A DNA stretch of 64,000 bases, taken from positions 12,400,001 through 12,464,000 of the forward strand of contig CAVNZM010000001.1 of NCBI GenBank assembly GCA_963693365.1. The letters run 5' to 3'. This DNA comes from Amoebidium appalachense. Lineage: Eukaryota > Ichthyosporea. The notes under the pieces were generated by a model. That model was not told where the DNA came from. It did no database searches and saw only the letters and a program-made list of their open reading frames with translations. Below, in pieces: positions 52,927 to 64,000 of this stretch. Each line of letters opens with the position of its first letter. Position 1 is the first letter of the stretch. The position numbers and the translations under genes are program-made.

Positions 52927-54248
52927 CTAGTCGCTGCCCATGCTGCTGACTGGTGCCGGTGCCTGCTTTATGACGAGTTTGCCTGAGCCCGACCCGACCC
53001 GGCCCAGAGACATACCGTCCTGTGGGCCGCCGTGCAAAGAGTTAAAAATATTGGGTGCTACGTTGAAAGGGTTGAAAGGGGCACGACATGTAAGTCGTGC
53101 AAAGGTGAAGTATGGATGCAAAAAAAAAAAAAAAAAAAAAAAAAGTTACGTACGGATGCAACATGCAGCCTTATTCAATAGCATTAGATGAGTGCAGCAT
53201 GCAAGGGTACGTATGAGCAACAACGTCTTGCTCGGCGCTCAGTAGTTTAAGCCTATTACTTGAAGTCTCAGTGGGAGTGGCAGGGTTATTGAATTGCCCA
53301 AGTAAGAAGCGGAAAGCACCGGGTGCTGGCTTCGATACATCAATAGCTGTGAACACCATGTCCGATTTCCAACAACTACATTCTCTTCCCTCTCCCTCTC
53401 TCTACCCCCCTACCTCCCTCTCCCCCCATTTGCTTTCCCCTGTCATTCTATCATTTTGTTTTAGGGGAGGTTTTGAGAGGTAGTGGTGGTGGTGGTGGTG
53501 GTGATGGAAGTGTGTGCCTGTGTCTGCGTGTGGGTTTTGGGTCGTGGGTTGTGGGTTGAAGGAGGCAGAGGTGGGGAGGGGGTCATACAGCGCCTGTGTA
53601 TCTGCGGGGTTTATGCCCCTTCTTTGTGGGCTCCTGGAAGTGCAGGTAGGGAAACGTCAACAGAGCCACTTGGGGTTTGCCTCCTATGCCCGGCTGCGCC
53701 TCAATCTCAACAAGGCGCCTCTCCTGTGGGGTGGAACGGGTGCAATATGAGTGGGTGTGCATACTTAAAGGGTAAATGATTGGTTTATATGGTTTTCGCA
53801 CAATGGTACACCCTCACATTGACCGTTGCAGCGCGATAAACATGATGCATGAGTGCATGGTGGTGGTGGTTGTGTGTGTGTGTGGGGGGGGGGGGTTTGA
53901 ATGCGGAACACGGTACGAAGTACGCATACACGACGAGAAGCATGGTGCAGGACACATGCAAAGGCAAACATTCAAGTATGCAACATCAGCCATGTGCACA
54001 GTATGCGTCATAAGCAGAGCCCATCCTCAGGGAGGACCCAAGTCATCAATTGCGTCTGAGTTTCGACCCCTTAGCCCGCGTATATACGACGCTCCAACTC
54101 AGACAGCAGCATCAACTGAACTTGGGCGGGTCAACCCGTCTTGATCAAAGACGAGCAGGGTTGCTTATGCAAGCAAGGTGAGCAAAACGGTGAAGATGTG
54201 TGTGCAAACTAATGCAGTGCAGCGAAAAATGCGTATGTGTGTGTGTGT

Positions 54249-54286
<38 letters not shown>

Positions 54287-54695
54287 TATACCAAGCACAC
54301 ATTCACGACGGACAACACAATCCAAATCAAAAGAGAGCACACCCATGTGTTGCGCATGATGTGTGTGTGCACACAAATGCACGCGCATGTGTGTGTGTGT
54401 GTGTGTGTAGGGGGGGGGGGGGGGGGGGACCCTACCTTTCGTAATTTCGTGTTGATAAATATAAACTCTGCCCGAAACCGCTCCTCCATAACCTTTTTCT
54501 CCTCCGCGCTGAGTTCCCCGGGCGAGATTCCAAAACACGGGCATAGGATGTGGTGAAGTGACGGTTCTTGCTTCCTATTTTCCGGGTTCGCTGTGTGGAA
54601 AAAAACGAAAAGTAAACTCAGTACCCATGTTTCTCGCAGGCCACAACACAATGCACCTTTCCTTTTTTGCTCAGGATCGAGGCTTGGAGGCAGCC

Positions 54696-54740
<45 letters not shown>

Positions 54741-55949
54741 AGGGGGGGGGGGGGGGGGGGGGGGCGGACTTCTTTGTGTCGACTTCGATGTACAACACAT
54801 GCAGGGGAAGTTATCTAGACAAGCAGAATCAGAACCTAATGGTCCCTTACGGTCGTGCAACTTTCCGTCATTTCCCCTCCTTCGTTTTCCTTTCGTATTC
54901 TTGTCTACCCCATCCATACGCCCACACCTCCACACCGGAAACTGGGATGTTTTCCTCAACCCAAGCAGTGCTCACTCAGACCTTTTCGTGATATCCATCC
55001 ATATCCATATCCACACAGAATAAAACCCTGCCCTGCGTTAACGCACACAAAATGCAAACTTGGTAACAATAATATTAGTCACCTTCTCGAATTCTTTTTC
55101 CCAGCCACAACGCTTGGACTACACCTACTATCTTTTCCGTCCGCTCGTTTTTCTCTTTTGAAATAAAATAACTTGTCCACGATAAAAAAGCTCAGCACTG
55201 AGTCTCCACAAATGCCCACTTACAGTAGGTGAACCCTGTTAGGCATCTCTTCTATCCCTACCTATACCCGATCTCAGACACTCCTCATATTTCTGTGCCC
55301 CCGTCTTCCACCTTCCCCCCCCACACACACACCACCACCACTACCACCCCTCCTCCCTTCCCTTAATCCTGCCCCCCCCCCCCTCTCCCCCCCCCCCCCC
55401 CCCTTCCCCCCCCCCTCTCTCTCGCCAAAAAAAAAAAAAGAAGAAAGAAAAGAAGAGAAGAAAGTGAGGAAACAGGAAAAGGGGAAAATGAAGACATCCC
55501 GTAGTAGTTAGTGGTCTTATTGCTTGGATGCTCGTACGCTCTTTTAATACCCTCCCCCCTCCCCAAGCTCACAGATACAGAAACACACTCTACCAGCCTC
55601 GTGTCTTCATAACAATGTTTCTAATCACATCCCTTGTCATTTCCCCACAACAGCCAAACCCCGCAAACACACCACAGCGTCTCATCTTTCCAACCACACC
55701 TAATGAAAGAAGAAATGCACTCTTACCTTTCAAAGCCGTATTCAGCTTCTCTATATAGTCGCTATAGAAGAACTCATCCAAGTTGGTGCGTCTCTCATCG
55801 TGGTATCTTTTGAGCAGCGCAGGGCACGTCTTGCTAAAATAAGGAGTCCAATCACCCCTCATGTGCCCAGCGCGAACTATGACATCACCGGGCTTCCCTT
55901 CGGGTACACTATCGTCAAGGGCTTTATCATAGCCCACTGCATTGCCCAT
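52927..55949 (-). CDS. Unrecognised protein with MGN N-terminus (possible N-myristoylation)
   Basis: Exon 1 is 55727-55949 (start MGNAVGYDKALDD), exon 2 is 54436-54590 (ends FIFINTKLRK) and exon 3 starts at 53723 (ERRLVEIEAQPG). Phases 1 and 0 join correctly. Exon 3 can end at its own TGA at 53583 or use a donor at 53588. Two further candidate exons with compatible frames are about 53260-53346 (PAPGAFRFLLGQ) and 52927-53057 (PNIFNSLHGG, ending SSMGSD). The protein is hydrophilic, with no transmembrane segment or named domain seen. The Gly-2 start would allow N-myristoylation if it is the true start. It is a head-to-tail neighbour of ATG16 on the same strand, about 3 kb upstream. Confidence 0.6.
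53870..54036 (+). repeat. Copy of the (GT)n(G)n-headed dispersed element with intact head
   Basis: (GT)n and a G run lead into TTTGAATGCGGAACACGGTA, then CGACGAGAAGCATGGTGCAG, GCAACATCAGCC and GAGCCCATCCTCAGGG. This is the clearest body sequence of the family in the window. Confidence 0.75.
54235..54362 (+). repeat. Second adjacent copy of the (GT)n(G)n-headed dispersed element
   Basis: (GT)n and about 38 G lead into CATATACCAAGCACACATTC and ACGACGGACAACACAATCC. The body is shorter and more diverged than the neighbour at 53870. It is in an intron of the MGN gene. Confidence 0.6.
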
Positions 55950-57497
55950 TTTTCCTCCCCTCCCCCCGCTCAAAACGCACACCTGAGAACTACGAGTGTT
56001 GTAGTGATTTACTTGAAGTAATGCTACTAATTGAAAGTGTGTGTCAAGTCTGAAGTTCGGCCGATGCAGTGAACGGCCAACTCAACTAACTCGAACGCAT
56101 GTTTGACCAGGTGGCGTGTTTTCTTCACACACACACTAATTGAGCAGAAAACAACTAGTGTGCTGGTGTAATTAACCGTGTTACTGCAAGCTGCACCTTC
56201 ACGGAATTATGAAATGCCCACACGGGTACCTGCTACAACATTCGTCCCACACCGGTACTGTAAAAACTCAAAGGGTGGCACGTGTGTGAACGGGCTTGTG
56301 ACGCCTACGTTGTATACAGACACCACTAGCCCACACACACCACACCTATACTATACGTATGGATAATAAGAATAGGCGTGGTAGCTCTATATACAGACGA
56401 AACAAAAACAAAATTAGTGCGTCTTTCCAAAGAGGTGGCTGATAGCATGAATAGGCCCTCACAGGAGAAGAGGCTTTGCTCAGGAACAAAGCTAATCTCC
56501 CCGTATACTGCACAGGATAAAGTTAGATGACAATTCAAAAGGTGCGAAAATAACGAAAGAAGTGGTTATTGAGAGTAAAAACTTTATTTCGGTGCTGTAA
56601 AGGCTTTAATAGATAATATACTTTGTCAAATGTTATTTAGAAAAATAGACAACAAGGCATGTATTTTTGTGTTCGTATGTAGCAACCTACACCATATTTA
56701 CGCAGTGAGAAAATTGTAATTTTGACAGCAAAAACTCACATTGGGGTATAGAAAAGAATTGCTGATATCCAATCAAACACAGCGAGAGGCATTCCAAGGT
56801 GAAACAGACAGAACAGCACAGGTCGCCATCACTGACATGCATGCTGGTAGACACACCACTATTCTCACGGGAGTTAAGCAAAACGATAATGTAATACATG
56901 CATAAGTGCTGTGCCTTTTGATATATTCAACCACAATGAAATCATATTACACGGGCTTCGGTTGAACCAAACAAACTCCGGCTCCTTCCGCCCGCCCGGG
57001 CCTCAGGGGCCTGCCCGTCAGTCACAGGGCTCTAAATTCACAAGGGCCGCCAGTTTGGCCCAGGCAAATATATCCAACACATACTTCAATCACGATCGAT
57101 TGAGAACTGTGACCCTGTGATATATGTCGCAGAGAACTATGAAGGACAAGCTGTACGAAACACGTGGAGAATTATAACTTATTCTCTTCAACCTTCCTGT
57201 TGTAAGAAAGCCTGTTTGTTGGAGGGCGGGAGGGAACGACAATACCAAGACCCTGTTTAGGTCATGATCACGGTGTGAGCAAATTGTCGGCGGTGGGATA
57301 TAAAAGAAGGAGATTTTCTGTTTATTTGGATATATCTGCCTTTGGGTTATTTTTTTTTAAACCATTGTCCCACGGCTCCAGGCGCAACGGAGAATTGTCC
57401 CCTGAGTTGTCCCCGTTATTCACCCTCTTGTTACTAGGCCTCGTGCTCTCTCTGACATACAAAAAGACCCTATCCTACTATTTTTTTTTTTCTGTAG
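55950..57497. other. Intergenic region without recognised genes
   Basis: Mostly unique, AT-richer sequence. TATAAAA at about 57299 could be a core promoter element for the candidate exon at 57498, but nothing else supports that. No exon or RNA gene is seen. Confidence 0.5.
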
Positions 57498-57662
57498 GTG
57501 CACATGTGTACACTCCACGAAAACCCGTGCGAATGCGTGGTAGATATGTGCTGGTCGCTTGGGACCACGGTAGAAATGCAAACGGGATGGGCCGTGCTGC
57601 AGAATCTCGCCGTCTTTGCAGAACTGACAAAGGATGCACAGGAAAAGGGAAGGGGTTTGTGA
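57498..57662 (+). CDS. Short candidate exon, unrecognised
   Basis: A T-rich tract and CTGTAG are followed by a 54-codon frame containing MCTLHENPCECVVDMCWSLG and WAVLQNLAVFAELTKDAQ. It ends in TGA or leaves through GTGAGG at 57659. Its composition looks like a folded helical repeat segment rather than repeat noise. No partner exon was found, so it may be part of a small or broken gene. Confidence 0.3.
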   Translation: MHMCTLHENPCECVVDMCWSLGTTVEMQTGWAVLQNLAVFAELTKDAQEKGRGL

Positions 57663-58020
57663 GGAAGGGGGGGAGAAGAAGGTGAAAGAGAGAGAAGAAA
57701 CAGAGGGGTAAAAGGAGAGCTCGAGTGACGTTTGGGGGGGGGGGGGGGGGGGGGGAGGTTTTGGGGAGGGAGGGTGGGGGTGGGGGGTGGGGGGGAAGAT
57801 CTGGGTGTTGGGAGGGATCGAGAAATTTTGAGGGGAGAATTATAGATGGTGGGCGAGGAGGAGAGAGAGAGAGAGAGAGAGAGCGAGAGAAAAGGGGTCT
57901 GGGGATGAAGGAGAGGTGGAGGGAATAGGGAAGGAGATATAAAAGTGGGATATTGGGGATTGGAGAGGAAGGGGACAGAAGGAGGGGGAGGGGAGGGAGG
58001 GGGAGAGAGAGAGAGGGGGG

Positions 58021-58125
<105 letters not shown>

Positions 58126-58372
58126 GGGGGGGGGGGATGGAGAGAGGGGAGGGAGGGAGGGAGAGAGGGAGGGGGGGGCGAGGGGGAGAGGGAGAGGGCG
58201 AGGGGGACGGAGCGACATTGATTGAAAGAGAGAGGAAGGGAGCGAGGGAGGGAGAGAGAAAAGGCGGGGGGTGGGGGGAGAGAGACACAGCGAGGCAGAT
58301 AGCGGTGTGTGCGCGTGTGTGCGCGTGTGTGCGTGTGTGCGTGTGTGCGTGCGTGCGTGTGTGCGTGCGTGC

Positions 58373-58406
<34 letters not shown>

Positions 58407-58734
58407 ATCACGGTCTGTGTGTGTGTGTGTGTGTGTGTGTATCACGGTGTGTGTGTGTGCGTGTGTGTGTGTGTCACGGTCTGTTTGTGTATGCGTGTGG
58501 AAAAGGCGGAGGATGTCGGCAAATATTATGTGCGCAGGGGGAGAGAGGGGGGGGGGGGGGGGGGGGGGGGAGAGGTGATCGAAGTTCAAGTGTTTTTCAC
58601 CCTGAATAAATACACTAAACTTATAACTTGTGCTGTCGTGTCATGGCTGGCCCATGATGTTGGCAGTGAATTACTCCTGTGTGTACTTAGTCAGCCGAAT
58701 GCACCTTTAGCACCTTATATATGACTAAGGTACA

Positions 58735-58815
58735 GTCGGTGCTGTGTGGAAGACGGTAGTTCCTATGAGGGCCCCCCTGGAGGTATGTGCCTCCGGGGAC
58801 AAAACGGGATCAAAA
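58735..58815 (-). repeat. Dispersed repeat II, copy 3
   Basis: On the minus strand it reads CCCGTTTTGTCCCCGGAGGC, later AGGAACTACCGTCTTCCACA and CAGCACCGACTGTACCTTAG. It matches copies at 1074 and 14052. An AT-rich TATATA word adjoins it, as at copy 1. Confidence 0.7.
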
Positions 58816-60110
58816 AAATTTAAAAAAATGTGTGTACTTAGTCTATATGTACTTCCCGATATTATGTGTGATAGTAGCCAAACGATGATGGCAGGGGTCT
58901 GTCTGTGTATAACTTTGCTCGGCTCAAGGGTCTATGTTTACCGAGACCTTTCATATTGGGCACAGCACAAGTACTGACCTATCAAAAGACGCTAGAACGT
59001 TGTCAGGAGTGTTCCAGTGCCATTTTGGTACACTGTGATGGGTTTATCCGGGATTGTAGACTGCCCCATTTTTGTTTTCTTTCTCTCTCTCTCTTCCCCC
59101 CCCCCCCCCCCCCCCTTTTTTTTTTTTTTTTTATTAAAAAAAAAGACCTCCCCTATAACGTCCACGGCGCTGCCGATATGGAGGGGGAGTGGGGTGGGGG
59201 GAGGCGGGGATGATTGTGTCACAATTGTAGGCAGGATGTAGGGATGGGCGCCGGGGGGAGGGGGGGGGGGAGAGGGGGGGGGGGGGGGATAAATATTCAA
59301 AGTGAATTGCACACTGCCAGGTCACATGATAAACGAAATAGCAGAGGAGATGGGAAAAGACGGAAGAACCTGGGCCGTGAGGGAGGGGGGAAGGGGGGGG
59401 GGGGGGGGGGGGGGAAGACCCGGGAGGGGATAATGGTGGTGAACTTCGAAGACAAGAGAAAGTATACTGTATGCGGTTACCTTTCATGTTGTGCTTATGT
59501 GTTGCGGCAGGGCGGGAGAGGGGAGGGGGGGGGGGGGGGGAGGGGGGGGGGGGGGGGGGGGGGCGTGGGGGAGGTTCACCTGTTTGGCGTCACGTGAATG
59601 TCACAGTGAAGCAACGAGGTTAATTAACGTGTTACCTTTGGGGAAAAAATCACGGTGGGTCAGCGATGGGCCATGGATTATGGAGCCTTGGATGGAAACT
59701 AATTCACATTGGCAAAAAGCAGATAATAATACTAATTGCTCACTCGAGCAAAGAGGAGAAGGATCCATTGAGTGTGGGTTGCATAAAGCAGTGGCCATAG
59801 TCCTGTTTCATTGCAAAACCTTAATAGGCTGCTCGTCTAGATCGATGGAGGTGCTGGAATGTGGTGGTGGTACGTGGTTGTGTGTGTGGGGGGGGGGTGT
59901 GGGGGGGGGGGGGGGGGGGGGGGGTGTCAGGGACCGATGGGGGGGGGGGGGGGAGGGGAGAGGGGGAAGAGGGGGAGGGGTTGAGGGGGGGGGGGGAAGT
60001 GAGGTTGTGGAAGGTGCGTCCGATATACCCTTTTGCCTTGGGAGCCATGCCTGCCGTGTGTATACATGCCAGTGTGTTTGTGTGTACATATGTGTGTGTG
60101 TACATGCGTG

Positions 60111-60161
<51 letters not shown>

Positions 60162-60204
60162 CGCGCAGTTTTAGAACATGCACACCGTTACTCCGAGTCG
60201 GTTA

Positions 60205-60268
60205 TGAATTTGCAACCTCAAATTAATGAATTTGCAACCTCAAATTAATGAATTTGCAACCTCAAATT
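60205..60268 (+). repeat. Three tandem units of 22 bp
   Basis: ATGAATTTGCAACCTCAAAT repeats three times head-to-tail, separated by TA. Perfect or nearly so, thus recent. Confidence 0.95.
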
Positions 60269-60701
60269 CATATCCGGATGATAAAAGCGCCGGTTCCTAC
60301 GTGCAGGAAGTTACTATGTATGTGTAGACACCCAACCATACCAACCACACTCCATGCTGCAGCTGTACCGCTATTTTATCTAATTTAAACACCTGCGACC
60401 GGGTGTATACGGACAAAACGAGGAGGTTTAACTATACTATAATTAAATGACAACTGCTTTAATGTTGCCGAATGATTAGTTGCACACTTTTCTCTAATAT
60501 TGGTGGAATGACCCTACTATGTATGTACATATACAATTACCATGGCATATTGTTAAAGTTACCATGTCCATCAGGGCATCTCAGGAGATAGTCGAATTTA
60601 CACAGGTCGGTATATCTACAATGCCAACGCAAAACATGTTAGTATTCATACAGTACCAACTACATTAAACACGAAAAAATCCACTTTAGCACCGAATCTT
60701 C

Positions 60702-62873
60702 TTACTGACCATAGCGAAGAGAATTTCCATTAGCATCCCCCTCCGACACATAAATATTGTTCTTAACCAGGCGAATCACGTTAGACCCATCCTCCACACC
60801 CCGGTTCCCATCGAAATGGCTCCCCCCCTCTAGGGTGAAAGACCCGTCGAAAATGTGCAGTGTGTCCCAGACGCTGGCCCCCATGAGGCACGTATTTTCA
60901 GTGAAGGAACCCCCCAGGGTAACGCTGGCGCCCGAAGTAATCCAGTTGTTGGCAATAGCACCACCACGGTCGCTAGGGCACGAGTTATTGTTGAAATTTC
61001 CGTTCACGTAAGCGGTTCCCTTGATGAATTTCAGCCACATTGCACCCCCCCGTGCCTCCGCGCCATCCTCCTGCGCGATATTTCCATCGAAATCTCCCTC
61101 GATTATGGCCGATGCTCCCTGGGCCATTTCCTCAATATAAATGGCACCCCCCGCGCTCGCAATGTTGAATTTGTACGTGTTGTTTGTCGTGTCGACCTTC
61201 CCTTCAAGCATGTTGATACCCCATGCACCGCCCTCACCATGGGAGAACTTGTGGTGGTTGTTGATAAACGACGAATTTACGACGGAAAAAACCCCGCCCT
61301 TGGGCACCTGACGCATCCAAATGACCCCCGTACCGTCATATCTCTCGTGGAGGGTATCCACAGCGTTATCCCTGAAAATCGAGTTCTTGATCTCAAAATT
61401 CCCGACACGATCAATCCAGAAAACGGCGCCGCCACGTGCCTGGGTGACGAACTTCTCAAAAGTGCAGTTGGTTGCAAAAAGATTTACCGTCTGATTGGAC
61501 CACTCAGAGTGCCCGTTATCGATCGTCTGATCCTCCGAAACCTCCTGGGTCCGGGCCAAACACGTGCTCTTTCTATTGTCGCCGGTGAACCTGATTCCTT
61601 TAAGCGTCAGGGAGAGATTCGGCCCGGGTTGGTTAACGAAACGGAAGAGAGTGTTGTATACGTAGGTCGTGTTTGATCCGGTTACCACGACGGTGGAAGG
61701 GCCGGCGGAGGGGCAGGAATCGGTGCCGACGAGGGTTGTGTTCTTGGTGATGAAAACGGTCTCGGTGCCATTGATAGTGCCCACCACAGTGACGGCGTCA
61801 GTTGCGCCGGCGTTGTTAAAGGCGTTAACCAGCGACTTGTAGCACTTTCCTTTGAAGTAGCTGCCGCGGCAGCCGCAAATCTCCATGGGAATGCCTGGGA
61901 TGTTTGGAAAAGAATTGTTTAAAAACTGAGTTAGTGTCGAGACAAACTGATTGCTATAGTGTAGCACATGCAGGCACTGTATGCATGTTCCTGTGTGGGC
62001 TTCAGATGTTGCCAAAGTTGTTAGAAGCAAAAAAGGGCGGAGGGTGAAAATGGAAAGAGACTCGGCTGCAAGAGAGAAGCGTGTGCTAAGTGTTCAGAGT
62101 GCGTGATTAGTTATTAGTTTTGATCATGACGACATGTGTAAGGTCTAAACAGTGATTTCGTGAACGCGTACGATACCACATGCCAGCACAGGCGTGATAT
62201 GGACAATGGGAGGAGAAGGAGCAGACACCCATGCAGCAGTGGAGAGAGAAGGGAAACTGACGGGGATCAAGGTAGGTAGTTGGGACCTGCAATACACAAT
62301 CATCAGAGTCGGAAAATTTACACGGTGGGGGTCCATACCGTCATTGGGTTTGGGTGGGGACGTGTTGATGCCAGCATTGTTGTTGTTGTTGGTGCCGGGC
62401 TGTGCGGCCGATTCGAGGTTTTGATTGGCCGGGGAGGAGGATTCGCTGCTGCTGTTGCTCTTGCTGATAGCCACCGGCACCTTTGAAATGATAGAGAGAT
62501 TAATACAGGAAGGAGGAAGGATGGCAGTGTTACAGACTGGGGTGTAAAGACAAGAAGAAGGTAAGGAGGCGGAAGGGTTAAAACACGAAGGTGGGAAGGA
62601 GGTAGGGCAACGAAAGGGTCGGATGGGATTAGTAAATTTGTGGATATGTGCAAGAGGGCAAGTCGCAGGCACATCGAAAGATACTGCAATAGCAGGCGTG
62701 AGGGTCGGTAGTTAGGTGGGGGTGGGGGTGGGGTGGAGTGGGGGGTGTGGGGTGGGGGGTGGGGGGATGAAGAGAGGCAGTAATACTTTGCGTGCATAAG
62801 TGTGTGTATGTGCTTGTGTATTTGTGTGTGTTTGTGTGTGTGTATGTGTGTGTACGTGTTTGTATGTATCTGA

Positions 62874-62934
<61 letters not shown>

Positions 62935-63841
62935 ACATATGTGAAGCAGTATTCAGTTACAGCAATGTGTGTGTGTGTGTGCGTGCACGTGTATGTAGTG
63001 TGCGCGTATGAGCTTGCGTGCTTGCTGAGGCTGTTTGTCGGCTGCCCGGACACAGCCACGAAGCTCGAGTCATCACATTATGTGACAGTGTTTACTTGTA
63101 AGAATTGAACACTTGCACCTACCGCAATAGCCGTTGCCACGATTGCAGCCGCAGCCACGGCGCCGACAATTATGAACAGACGACGCCGAGACTTGGTTGC
63201 CTGTTGCTCTGTTGGTGAAATAGTCATGCGAGTTTACGGTGGTAAGAATCACCGCGGGTGTATCAAAAAGATGTCACATATCCCAAATCGACGCCGCCAA
63301 AGCTTGTCGAAAGAGTTCGAAAAAAACAGGGAAGAAGATGGAGAAGGGGGAGGGGGAGGGGGATGTGGGAGGGGCTTGAAAGGAAGGGAGGGGCCGGAAG
63401 GGGGGGGGGAGGGGGGGGGGGGGGGGGAGGGGGGCTGGGGAGGATGGGGAACATCAGACGAACCAGAAAATGAAGCCTTCTAAAGCAATGGGCTTTACTG
63501 TTATCCCGTGATCTGTTGTCTGCAACCCAGGAGGTACTGTGGGGAATTGACAACTATGAACCGCACGCAGGAACAAGAAAGCGAATTCGAAGGACCGATT
63601 CTACCGGAACCACGAAAAACCTGAGAAGACACAAGAGAGATCCAAAAAATTAGAAGGTCTATGAGTTTTTCTGAGCCGGTACCCACCAAAAGCCATGGGC
63701 AGGGTTTGTAAAAGACAGAAACCAAAAAAGTTTAGTTGCACTCCTAGCATAGGTCGCACGCCTTGTAAACAGTGATGTTCGAGTTAGGTACTCACCTTTC
63801 GGGTTGGCATGGGCCCCGGCTTCGTTGTGTGCGTCAGTCAT
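60702..63841 (-). CDS. Type II membrane protein with extracellular parallel beta-helix domain
   Basis: Exons 63796-63841, 63123-63208, 62339-62480 and 60702-61894, with junction phases 1, 0 and 1 in agreement, encode about 488 residues. A short N-terminal cytoplasmic part with KSRRR precedes one transmembrane helix (LFIIVGAVAAAAIVATAIA). Then come a Ser/Asn-rich linker and a long domain opening CGCRGSYFKGKCYKSL. This domain repeats hydrophobic and Asn/Gly-rich rungs such as GAWGIN, GAIYIEE, GAMWLKF and GAIANNW, typical of right-handed beta-helix (pectate-lyase-like) folds. Many NxT/NxS sequons fit an extracellular site. There is no catalytic signature, so it may bind or remodel glycans; this is inferred. 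The ATG has context AAAAATGA, and an upstream in-frame GTG is less likely to be used. Confidence 0.8.
62878..62931. repeat. (GT)n microsatellite in the beta-helix gene
   Basis: About 54 bp of (GT)n within more degenerate GT-rich DNA (62800-63000). It is in the intron between exons 2 and 3, where the sense strand reads (CA)n. Confidence 0.9.
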
Positions 63842-64000
63842 TTTTACAACTGCCTGCCAACTCACAAACGCAGAAGTCGGGGACGGAGGTAAACTGCACC
63901 TAGCGAAGCAGGCTTGGATGATATAGGCCTCAAGGGGTGGGCCAAGTTCGGAGCTCCCAAGGTCCTGGGCTATTTTTATATGACAAGATCTGTACCCAAT

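Noticed and set aside
57498-57662. ARM or HEAT repeat assignment
   Set aside because: A single short helical-looking segment without repeats cannot support it.

Overview
The window is nuclear DNA of an intron-rich eukaryote, most likely a free-living or host-associated protist whose lineage I cannot fix from this sequence alone. The evidence is the GT-AG introns with consistent phases, the AATAAA signals, the non-LTR-type retroelement remains, and a split gene for the autophagy protein ATG16. Coding exons are GC-rich at third positions. They sit in introns and intergenic DNA crowded with long poly(C)/poly(G) runs and (CA)n, (GT)n, (GA)n and (CT)n microsatellites. Most long open frames in the window are translations of these simple repeats, not genes.

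Layout. About 0.87-13.83 kb (+): a large single-pass surface protein with a von Willebrand A domain, about 19 thrombospondin type 1 modules, a transmembrane helix and a short tail with an integrin-beta-like NPLY motif. It has several apparent frame breaks. 14.3-16.7 kb (-): a decayed RNase H-bearing retroelement. 18.99-23.43 kb (+): a secreted or membrane-anchored NodB-fold polysaccharide deacetylase resembling Agd3/CE18. 26.74-28.29 kb (-): an intronless seven-helix membrane protein with a long third cytoplasmic-type loop. 28.74-30.82 kb: a fold-back element with about 600-bp inverted arms. 30.22-30.75 and 31.77-32.67 kb (+): two copies of a small duplicated two-ORF unit. 34.14-49.88 kb (-): ATG16, reconstructed as 16 exons with continuous phase, missing only its last few residues. 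52.93-55.95 kb (-): an unrecognised gene starting MGN. 60.70-63.84 kb (-): a type II membrane protein with an extracellular parallel beta-helix domain. Two orphan candidate exons lie at 51.58 and 57.50 kb (+).

Four of the six substantial genes encode membrane or cell-surface proteins (adhesion receptor, polysaccharide deacetylase, seven-helix protein, beta-helix protein). This suggests a neighbourhood concerned with cell coat, adhesion and sensing, but being next to each other in a eukaryotic genome does not prove shared function. ATG16 is the only gene with a firm cellular role: it scaffolds the ATG5-ATG12 complex in autophagosome formation.

The most interesting material is the integrin-like tail on a vWA/TSP1 receptor; the duplicated two-ORF unit that diverged mostly at tolerated positions; a dispersed short element headed by (GT)n(G)n; a recurrent intron design with a poly(C) block just inside the 5' splice site; and a sixfold tandem copy of the end of an ATG16 exon with its splice donor. 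Exon boundaries come from reading splice signals and phases by eye. No transcripts or homology searches were available.
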